The position numbers were made by a program, and so were the translations under genes. The notes below the pieces were generated by a model that saw nothing but the letters and a program-made list of their open reading frames with translations, searched no databases and was not told where the DNA came from. Below are positions 1 to 5,078 of a stretch of DNA of 14,064 nucleotides, one piece after another (within the stretch, counting starts at the first letter, position 1; every line of letters starts with the position of its first letter). The stretch is taken from assembly GCA_023415835.1 (NCBI GenBank), contig JAEZJK010000051.1:1-14064 (forward strand). The letters run 5' to 3'. Origin of the DNA: Bacillota bacterium (GTDB lineage Bacteria > Bacillota > UBA4882 > UBA8346).

Positions 1-315
1 CTGATCACAGATTACCACTAAATCCGGTTGTACTACAGTAGCAATCTGTTCATCATTTTCATCGCCCTTAGGAAGGCGGACATCAAACGGCGCAATATAA
101 ACTTCACAGGTTTTCCCCGTTAGATAGACGGCAATTTGTTTAAAGAGTTCTCCCAAAATCTTTTGATGGATTCGTGAAGGCGCTGGGCTCATATTATAAG
201 GGACACCGTCGATCAACTCCCATCTCTCTTCCTCCGGCCATTTGGCATAATCGCCATAGGTATAAAGATCTTTGGTAGCGGCTTCGGGTCTAGTATCACT
301 AATCCTCGACTCCAA
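1..315 (-). CDS. Uma2 family endonuclease (DUF820), N-terminal part
   Basis: The 5' part of a gene that runs off the left edge; 105 codons are visible. I chose the TTG at 313-315 because an in-frame stop (TGA) lies two codons upstream and AGAGGTG stands about 7 bases before it. The protein reads YGDYAKWPEEERWELIDG, then NMSPAPSRIHQKILGEL, and later APFDVRLP and VQPDLVVICD. These are the family hallmarks of DUF820/Uma2 proteins: the E/D-rich 'ELIDG' strand, the 'MSPAPSxxHQ' turn, and the PD-(D/E)xK nuclease-like core beginning at 'QPDLVVICD'. The family is usually 180-200 aa, so roughly half is missing. Members are widespread, multi-copy and of unproven role; nuclease activity is inferred from the fold. 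No partner gene is adjacent; the next gene on this strand is a deletion remnant. Confidence 0.85.
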   Translation of the reverse strand, partial: MESRISDTRPEAATKDLYTYGDYAKWPEEERWELIDGVPYNMSPAPSRIHQKILGELFKQIAVYLTGKTCEVYIAPFDVRLPKGDENDEQIATVVQPDLVVICDQ

Positions 316-464
316 GAATCACACCTCTTTTCTCATTGAAAAAACGTTTCCTCTTTCACTAAATAATCAATTACCCTGTCCATAAAAATAAGGCATAGGA
401 AACTTCTCCCATGCACTTAATTATACCCTAATAATCTGTTTAATTCTACCAGATCGTAAAATGC

Positions 465-775
465 CTAATACCTTTGGCAATTCGTTACGAGTAATATTTT
501 ACTGATGGCGGTTCCATTATCAAGTATTCTTTGCCTTGCTTCCTCACAACTTAAATCTGTATTCAACATCATCCATTCGTTGGGAACCCAATTTTCTACC
601 TTGTCGTATACGTTGGCGGGCCAACCATAGGGCCGTCCGGATCGCCGGTATGCCAGATCTCCTTGGAAGTCTCCTCCGTAAGGGATGGAAAACCCGGTAA
701 AATGTTTGATAATGACATAAAACCAAGTTGATCACCCCTGTCCAAAAAATCCATATATCTTTTTAATAGTATCAT
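465..775 (-). pseudogene. AlkZ-related protein gene with internal deletion
   Basis: Two pieces of one gene can be read in two frames. From the ATG at 773-775 (GGGAG upstream) frame A gives MILLKRYMDFLDRGDQLGFM and then LSNILPGFPSLTEETSKEIW followed by HTGD. After about 620 the matching reading passes to another frame, giving RSGRPYGWPANVYDKVENWV and PNEWMM, ending at TAG 465-467. The N-terminal 'LGFM.LSN..PGFPSL....WHTGD' and the C-terminal 'GxPYGW..NVYDxVExW' are, from memory, the two ends of AlkZ-related proteins (winged-helix, DNA-glycosylase-like, about 210-220 aa). Here the ends are fused and about 110-120 residues are missing, with a frame change at the junction. The protein is therefore almost surely non-functional. 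The family name is from recollection; the two-frame structure is seen directly. Confidence 0.6.
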
Positions 776-819
776 TGATGCTCTCCCGTAACCCGTTTTG
801 ACCTATAAATAGTTTCACA

Positions 820-939
820 TTTGAGCGAGTTTCATAATTACAAAAATTTATCTTCGCATGCAATATATAGTGTAGGTTTTATTTTAGTCTATCAATATAT
901 TGTATGCGAAGCCGGAAAAAAGGAATTATGAAACCGCCT
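820..939. repeat. Palindromic repeat element, copy 1
   Basis: An approximately 118-bp AT-rich element that occurs again in inverted orientation at 10998-11115 with only about two substitutions. Its ends are imperfect inverted repeats (GCGAGTTTCATAATT at one end, GCGGTTTCATAATT on the other strand at the other end). An inner pair of 17-base arms (CTTCGCATGCAATATAT and ATATATTGTATGCGAAG) differs by one wobble-type change. The whole could fold into one long hairpin, as in a MITE or other non-autonomous palindromic element. It begins 3 bases after the stop codon of the VOC gene. No obvious target-site duplication was found. Confidence 0.8.
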
Positions 940-942
940 TAT

Positions 943-1401
943 TTAAATAAAAGACCTGACAAACTCAATCGGGTGCTGAATTACCTGTGCGGTTTCTTCC
1001 ACCGAATAACCCTGGTTCAAATAGCGTTTTGCAATTACCGCCATTGATTCTCCAATTTCAATAATATGATTGTCAGGGTCATAGATTCTCACTACTCTTT
1101 GTTGCCAATCGTGCTTTTTAGGCGGATGTACATATTGAATATTATCAAATTTCTTTAAACTTTCGATAAAACCGTCAAAATCATCTTCCTCAAAATACAG
1201 TTCAAAATTATGAGACTTTTTTAAAATTGTATCTTTGTCAACCGATACTAATTCGGCAAAATTGTATTGAATTGAAAACCCGCCATCAAAGGTTACATTC
1301 CATCCAAGATCCAAAACGATTTTTTGGTTGAGCATCTCCTTATAAAATTTCTTTGATACATCCAAATCACTGACTGCTATCACCGGACATCTAAACTTCA
1401 A
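943..1401 (-). CDS. VOC-family (glyoxalase/bleomycin resistance-like) protein
   Basis: A complete 152-codon gene. The start is TTG at 1399-1401, preceded by AAGGAGTG about 8 bases upstream. The protein opens with the beta-alpha pattern typical of vicinal-oxygen-chelate modules (PVIAVSDLDVSKKFYKEML), has the mid-domain EEDDFDGFIESLK helix, and closes the fold with VRIYDPDNHIIEIGE, the characteristic 'DPDxNxIEI' strand. Beyond this it carries an extra tail of about 35 residues (AVIAKRYLNQGYSVEETAQV...), helical in character. A metal-ligand set cannot be assigned with confidence, and the substrate is unknown; family members include glyoxalases, dioxygenases and antibiotic-binding proteins. It follows the DUF3795 gene by 36 bases and may share its transcript with the upstream WYL regulator gene. 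The repeat element at 820-939 begins right after its stop. Confidence 0.85.
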   Translation of the reverse strand: MKFRCPVIAVSDLDVSKKFYKEMLNQKIVLDLGWNVTFDGGFSIQYNFAELVSVDKDTILKKSHNFELYFEEDDFDGFIESLKKFDNIQYVHPPKKHDWQQRVVRIYDPDNHIIEIGESMAVIAKRYLNQGYSVEETAQVIQHPIEFVRSFI

Positions 1402-1437
1402 TTTTTTTCACTCCTTCATGACTAATCCGTATTTTTA

Positions 1438-1719
1438 TTATGTTTTCGCTCCGCTTTTTACCCATTTCCGAAGAGTTTCGATCCTTGCCCCGGGAGGATT
1501 GTCCCCATGCTCCTTGTCAAGAAATGAATAGGCATAAAGCTGCTTACAAGGAAGTTCCTGACATTGGCCGCAATGATGATATCCTTTCTCTTGACAACAT
1601 GTAGCTACAGGGCACGTTCCGTGAAACGGGCGGCCGTTAGTTTCCACGCAACCACCGCATTTGCATGGTTCCCTGTAGGAGCATTCACTGCATAATAATC
1701 CGCATCTTGATTCAACCAT
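1438..1719 (-). CDS. DUF3795 Cys-rich small protein
   Basis: A 93-codon gene starting at ATG 1717-1719 with AAGGTGG upstream. It has about 15 cysteines in the first 60 residues, in pairs such as CGLLCSEC, CKCGGC, CPVATCC and CGQCQELPC, followed by a short helix with YAYSFLD and ending RIETLRKWVKSG. This arrangement matches DUF3795 proteins of anaerobes, which are presumed to bind zinc or an iron-sulfur centre; no biochemical role is established. It lies between the VOC gene and the split WYL-type regulator gene, on the same strand with short gaps (36 and 53 bases). This suggests one transcription unit in which the regulator could control or sense something handled by the two small proteins (inference). 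Confidence 0.8.
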   Translation of the reverse strand: MVESRCGLLCSECSYREPCKCGGCVETNGRPFHGTCPVATCCQEKGYHHCGQCQELPCKQLYAYSFLDKEHGDNPPGARIETLRKWVKSGAKT

Positions 1720-1772
1720 CAGCTACCACCTTTTTTGCTTTATCCTATCATACTGAACAAGACACCTGTCTG

Positions 1773-2680
1773 TCATGTTTCATAATTTTGTAGCATACTT
1801 TTGATATTTTCCTTAATTTGCTCGACTAAATCTACCGGTTCAACAACCTCAGCTTTATCTCCAAACCCAAGCACCCAACCAATAATATAGCCCCTGTTTG
1901 TATACCCCACCGAAAATCTTAACTTCCCATCCTCCATTACCTCAAAACAACCAGGCCCATATTCCTCAATCAAACGGTATTTTACGGATTTATCAAATAA
2001 AACGGTAATTCTATTTTCATCGGTAAAGTAATCATTCAGCTCAAGCTCTTCCACGGGTATTTCCCTTGGGGTAAACCCCTCATCCAACTCTCTGCAATTC
2101 CAAACACGGTTGAGCTTGAACAGTCGAAAGCCGTTTCTGCTTCGACAATAACCAAACAGATACCAGGAGGTCATTGAAAGACAATTAGATATGGCTCAAT
2201 GGTCCGGTTTGAAAGTCCCTTCTCCGAATAGTAGTCAAAGCTTACCAGCTTATTTTGGTTAATGGCCGATTTAATCAGGCTGATTTTTTCAGAAAGACTG
2301 GATTTATAATGGGATGAGAGATCAATCAGGATACTATCTTTTATTGCAACAACCGCTTCACTTTTTGGCGTCAGCTTTGAAATCAACTTTTCGATTCTCA
2401 ATGTATCGGAGACGCTGCCCAGACTCTTCAAACCCGTTATTATGTTTTGAAGTTCATCAACTGACAAAACGCTCTTATCAAGCTTATAACCTTCGGCAAT
2501 CGAAATTCCCCCGGCTCCACCCTGATAGGTGATAATGGGGATGCCTGCTTTACAGATATCGTCAATGTCCCTATGAATAGTCCGGCGTGAAACCTCGAAC
2601 CTTTTAGCCAGCTCCGGCGCTGTTACTTTATCGTGTTGCAACAGAATGGTGATAATACCTAATAAACGGTCGATCTTCAT
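1773..2680 (-). pseudogene. WYL-domain (YafY/DeoR-type) transcriptional regulator, frameshifted
   Basis: Two overlapping reading frames together make one full-length regulator of about 302 residues, the family's usual size. The first (2171-2680, 169 codons, ATG start with GAGG upstream) has the N-terminal winged HTH (VTAPELAKRFEVSRRTIHRD) and the beginning of the WYL domain, stopping after RTIEPYLIVFQ. The second (1773-2174) continues at once with SWYLFGYCRSRNGFRLFKLNR and the C-terminal WCX-like part. At the junction the sequence reads CAATGACC where CAATGGACC would restore 'VFQWTSWYL': a single missing G. The ATGA overlap could still allow coupled translation of two halves, but a plain loss-of-function or an assembly error is simpler. 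WYL regulators bind small ligands or nucleic acid. Here the neighbours are the VOC and DUF3795 genes. Confidence 0.85.
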
Positions 2681-2696
2681 AACAAACCTCGCAGCC

Positions 2697-2976
2697 CTAA
2701 AACGCTTTTGATTTTACTTCCACCAAAATGCATTTTATCATACAATAAGGCATCCATACATCAGTCTCTACATATTTATCTTGTTTAGTTTTTTCCGGTA
2801 GATCATCGCATATTCCGCTTTACTCAAGATGATTACCGGATTGGGTCCACTCTCCCATACTAAAGCTAGATATCTCTCTATACGCCTAAGGTTGAAGTCC
2901 CGATATATGAATTTGGACGATAAAGAAGTTTTTGATGGGATCTTACCCTGGTCAAAGACTCTGCCAGATAGTTGCA
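2697..2976 (-). pseudogene. rsgA: rsgA (ribosome small-subunit GTPase A) remnant
   Basis: A short decayed stretch. In one frame it reads SGRVFDQGKIPSKTSLSSKF followed by DFNLRRIERYLALVWESGPN and PVIILSKAE. This is the RsgA (YjeQ) OB-fold exit 'P+KTSLSRK' and the start of the circularly permuted GTPase domain 'DFNLRRLERYLxLxWESGxxPVxxLxKAD'. About 30 residues normally lying between these blocks are missing. After KAE the reading continues better in another frame (ICDDLPEKTKQ), so a second lesion, one lost base, is present; that frame ends at 2697-2699. The Walker A loop and everything C-terminal to it are absent. It is a non-functional scrap; an intact rsgA presumably exists elsewhere in the genome (inference). 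Confidence 0.7.
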
Positions 2977-2986
2977 GAATTTGAAA

Positions 2987-3026
2987 AAAATTAACCCCCC
3001 CGGTTGGCAAGGTGGGGGTTATTTTA
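2987..3026. terminator. Bidirectional terminator-like hairpin
   Basis: TAACCCCC (2992-2999) pairs with GGGGGTTA (3014-3021), an 8-bp stem with a 14-base loop. On the minus strand it is followed by AATTTTTTT, and on the plus strand by TTTTA. It would end minus-strand transcription arriving from the AbrB-like gene. Confidence 0.6.
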
Positions 3027-3085
3027 CGCTTACGTTACTCCCATATATTAATGGTTTTCAATAAACCTTAAAACTTTAATCTTCA

Positions 3086-3208
3086 TTAACTCACCATCGA
3101 ATACCGGACCCAAGAGCCGGTTTTAACTGGCTTGATTGAAAATTCGGAGCCGTAGGTTTTCAACCCGCGGTTCTCGGCAACCAAAACCTCTTCATCAAAC
3201 CGAAAGGG
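3086..3208 (-). pseudogene. Unrecognised coding remnant
   Basis: Immediately after the AbrB-like stop codon, and in the same frame, the sequence stays open and reads like protein (PFRFDEEVLVAENRGLK, then SIKPVKTGSWVRYSMVS) up to TAA at 3086-3088. It has no start of its own and I do not recognise the family. It may be the tail of a gene whose front was lost when the AbrB-like gene was joined to it, or chance. There is no other feature between 3026 and 3208. Confidence 0.3.
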
Positions 3209-3493
3209 TTAATCAAGGCAATGTTCATCAAATTCATCAATAAAATCTGACCGGTAACACTGTTCGAACTTTCCATTGAAATTTTTTAAACCTTCCATAT
3301 TTCCGCAAAGGATACAACCGGATAAATGTTTTCTAAGTACAATATTATTGCCATCCATGCATAAATCGAGAGGGGTACCTACGTATTGATTCATGGAATT
3401 ACGGATCGATTTTGGTATAACTACTCTTCCGCATTTACACAAGGCGGAGATAGCGAGCAATGCGGCCTTGGCGGTGTTGGTAAAAGCGCTCAA
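3209..3493 (-). CDS. AbrB-family regulator with atypical N-terminus
   Basis: A 94-codon frame. The part from CGRVVIPKSIRNSMNQYVGT through PLDLCMDGNNIVLRKH is the swapped-hairpin DNA-binding domain of AbrB/SpoVT transition-state regulators ('GRVVIPxxIRxxLxIxxGTPLxxxxDGxxIxLxK'). It is followed by the usual C-terminal metal-binding-like GCILCGN...NFNGK segment. Intact relatives begin with a short 'MKSTGIVRKIDELGRVVIP'. Here that strand is replaced by SAFTNTAKAALLAISALCKC, an Ala-rich stretch with no resemblance, starting from a TTG without a clear ribosome binding site. The second Cys pair expected near the C-terminus is also reduced to one Cys. It is probably a decayed or chimeric gene; a functional divergent regulator is possible but less likely. 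A terminator-like hairpin lies about 190 bases downstream. Confidence 0.55.
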   Translation of the reverse strand: MSAFTNTAKAALLAISALCKCGRVVIPKSIRNSMNQYVGTPLDLCMDGNNIVLRKHLSGCILCGNMEGLKNFNGKFEQCYRSDFIDEFDEHCLD

Positions 3494-3568
3494 GGCGGTC
3501 GCGTAGCGAGGGATTTGGATTGGTAAAAGGATTGAATACGATAATTTATAAAACTAACCTCAAAATGT

Positions 3569-3881
3569 TAGAACAGCATTGCTCATTAAATGAGTAATGT
3601 GGATTTTAAATAAACAACTTGGTTTAATAGATGAGTGACATTGTTTTTTTAACAAACCACTTGGTTTGTTAAACAAGTAACATTGCTTGTTAAATATGCA
3701 ACATGGTTTATTGAATAAGTAATATTGTTTATTAAATAAGTGACATGGTTTGTTAAACAAGCAACATTGCTTGTTGAATAAACAACATGGTTTGTTGAAT
3801 AAGTGACATTACTTTTAAAAAAACAATGTTGCTTTAGATGAAACCACATTACTTAGAAAGAAACAGCGTTGATTTTAAAGC
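3569..3881. repeat. Tandem array of about fifteen 21-bp palindromic units
   Basis: About fifteen imperfect AT-rich units with 21-bp periodicity. The best units are near-perfect palindromes with a 2-base centre: arms AACAAACCA/TGGTTTGTT (3651-3670) and AACAAGCAA/TTGCTTGTT. Other units differ in both arms, partly in compensating positions. Units with centre CATTG and CATGG alternate, giving a 42-bp higher-order period. The ends of the array are more degenerate. Because 21 is a multiple of three, two minus-strand frames stay open with a 7-residue period (e.g. LFNKPCH), but there is no sign of true coding. The array ends about 30 bases before the ribosome binding site of the plus-strand gene at 3929. 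Confidence 0.85.
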
Positions 3882-3928
3882 AATCAATAACTTTTTAATA
3901 GTAAATATTTAGGAAAGGGGTAATAATT

Positions 3929-4132
3929 ATGGCTAATAAATCAAGATCCTATGCGGAGGAAATTAATAGCACCAAAGTAATGCTGGCGGGGTTGAACGCC
4001 CAGGCCGAACGGATGGCGAAACGCGGGATCGACGCGGAATTTATCTCCAAATTGCAGACTGTTAATCGTTTGAAGGCGCGACCGGCGATTTGGAAAGGAT
4101 CAGAGACCTGGGGGCGGATATCATCTGGTTGA
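3929..4132 (+). pseudogene. Small conserved protein gene fused by deletion to a GH13 amylase scrap
   Basis: The only plus-strand gene. It has a strong AGGAAAGGGG 9 bases before ATG 3929. The first 48 codons (MANKSRSYAEEINSTKVMLA ... MAKRGIDAEFISKLQTVN) read as the helical N-terminus of a small hypothetical protein, of which I recall longer relatives. From about 4073 the good reading moves to another frame: GDLERIRDLGADIIWLMPI, stopping at TGA 4141-4143. That is the N-terminal (beta/alpha)8 segment of GH13 alpha-amylases ('GDLxGIxxxLDYLKDLGxxAIWLMPI'). The nominal frame ends at TGA 4130-4132 with nonsense (ARPAIWKGSETWGRISSG). So the front of one gene and a scrap of an amylase gene were joined, with both truncated. 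Confidence 0.6.
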
Positions 4133-4149
4133 TGCCGATTTGAGTTACA

Positions 4150-4294
4150 TCGTTCGGAGAGGGAGGGGTGAGGTCGATAGGCCGTCCTTTTCTTCGGCAA
4201 TGGCTTTCTTACCGGCATAGATCCGGTACAGGTGTTTGTTGTCGGTGGGGCAGTGGGGTCTAAATGCAACCTCACCTCGGTCCTCTCCGAACGA
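4150..4294. mobile_element. About 145-bp element with terminal inverted repeats
   Basis: The left end TCGTTCGGAGAGG plus GGTGAGGT (4150-4173) recurs inverted at the right end (4272-4294; 13 + 8 exact bases separated by 3-5 differing bases). The interior has no complete gene. On the minus strand it can be read as DNKHLYRIYAGKKAIAEEK, a coding-like scrap. It sits directly downstream of the DUF559 endonuclease gene. From memory, CCTCACC...CCTCTCCGAACG-type inverted repeats often accompany DUF559 genes in bacteria, so the pair may form one mobile unit (inference). Confidence 0.55.
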
Positions 4295-4342
4295 AGTTGG
4301 TTCAATGATGCTTATTCACGGAGAGGATGTCGGAACGGGAAA

Positions 4343-4702
4343 CTATTGTCTATTTTGCTTTAGCAATTCCGCAAGCAAAAGACAGGTTTGTTTGATGGAG
4401 GAGATTGTTTTGTAGAGGTTGTTATGAATATCATCATTGGAAACCCTGAGGATATGTAATCCCCATGATTGTATGATTCGATCGAGTTCCGTGTCATAGT
4501 CTTGTTGCAGCTGATGAATCCCACCGTCAACTTCAACAATCAATCCGATAGCATGACAGTAAAAATCGACAATAAAACCGTCAATAACTTGTTGTCTTCG
4601 GAATTTAAACCCTAAAGCGTTGCCACGTAGGTAATTCCAAAGGCTCCTTTCTTCAGTGGTCATTTCTTGTCGGAACTCTCTGGCCCGTTCTGTTAAGACC
4701 AT
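4343..4702 (-). CDS. DUF559 domain endonuclease-like protein
   Basis: A 119-codon frame covering the complete DUF559 domain (a PD-(D/E)xK fold related to Vsr-type mismatch endonucleases). It runs from TERAREFRQEMTTEERSLWN, through LGFKFRRQQVIDGFIVDFYC, VEVDGGIH (the conserved acidic core 'VEVDGxxH'), to ILRVSNDDIHNNL and the final helix. Function is uncertain; the family is common, small and often in mobile surroundings. The start is odd. The ATG at 4700-4702 follows a stop by two codons and has no ribosome binding site at a normal distance. A well placed site (AGAGGTG) serves an ATG at 4713-4715, which is out of frame by one base. One lost or gained base just after that ATG (MIEQN / VLTERAREF) would join the two, so the gene may be frameshifted at its very start. 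Confidence 0.75.
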   Translation of the reverse strand: MVLTERAREFRQEMTTEERSLWNYLRGNALGFKFRRQQVIDGFIVDFYCHAIGLIVEVDGGIHQLQQDYDTELDRIIQSWGLHILRVSNDDIHNNLYKTISSIKQTCLLLAELLKQNRQ

Positions 4703-4722
4703 TTTGTTCTATCATGGAAGAG

Positions 4723-4783
4723 ACACCTCTTCTGTGATTTGGATAGGGTTTCTGCAAATTCACTATACCAAATGAAGAGGTGT
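4723..4783 (-). promoter_or_regulatory. Leader hairpin covering the DUF559 ribosome binding site
   Basis: ACACCTCTTC ... ATTTGG (4723-4742) pairs with CCAAATGAAGAGGTGT (4768-4783), leaving a 4-base bulge. On the minus strand the right arm carries the only plausible ribosome binding site (GAAGAGGTG) of the DUF559 gene, so folding would hide it. On the plus strand it is followed by TTTTTATATTATTT and could act as a terminator. Confidence 0.5.
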
Positions 4784-4784
4784 T

Positions 4785-4811
4785 TTTATATTATTTGGCC
4801 TAATTTGTCAA
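4785..4811 (-). promoter_or_regulatory. Possible sigma-A promoter of the DUF559 gene
   Basis: On the minus strand TTGACA (4806-4811) is followed after 15 bases by TATAAA (4785-4790). The spacing is 2 bases shorter than ideal. The hairpin leader follows at once. Confidence 0.4.
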
Positions 4812-5078
4812 CTTATGTTCATGTTTGCCCTCAACCTTTTATATGTTAACGCTTTTAGACGGTTTTCATGGTGCGAAAGTTGAATCATAATAAATAAACC
4901 GATGGCAAGGGAAAGAATAGTTTAAATTATTCTTTCCGCTTCCAATTACACTCTGTTATCAATAATGGTTGATCCGAAAACTTCATTTACTAGGCTGGCA
5001 TGATTCTTTTCCAGTGCCTCAGTGCCTCTGTGGCCAAAATTTAGCCACAGAGGCACTGAAACATAGAGAATAGATGTT
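4812..5078. other. Gene-free spacer with two hairpins
   Basis: I found no coding frame on either strand. It contains a hairpin GGAAAGAATA/TATTCTTTCC (4910-4919 with 4928-4937, 8-base loop). It also contains a perfect 15-bp stem CAGTGCCTCTGTGGC/GCCACAGAGGCACTG (5020-5034 with 5044-5058, 9-base loop) about 20 bases beyond the cysK stop. The second has no T-run on either side, so it is not a standard intrinsic terminator, though it may mark the end of the cysK transcript. A short direct repeat (CAGTGCCTC, AGTGCCTC) precedes it. Confidence 0.6.

Noticed and set aside
544..735. 63-codon minus-strand frame with many Arg residues
   Set aside because: It is the third frame over the AlkZ-related remnant; the family matches lie in the other two frames.
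1777..1787. GTTTCATAATT matching the ends of the palindromic element
   Set aside because: Only 11 bases match, and they lie within the end of the WYL regulator frame; the rest of the element is absent.
3560..3849. Two long minus-strand open frames with 7-residue repeats (LFNKPCH-like and YLTSNVT-like)
   Set aside because: They exist only because the 21-bp repeat length is a multiple of three; there is no ribosome binding site or codon bias, and both frames are open at once.
3569..3881. CRISPR array
   Set aside because: Units are contiguous with no unique spacers, and no cas genes are near.
3949..4305. 118-codon minus-strand frame opposite the small plus-strand gene
   Set aside because: It crosses the inverted-repeat element and the antisense of a better supported coding segment; no family pattern is seen.
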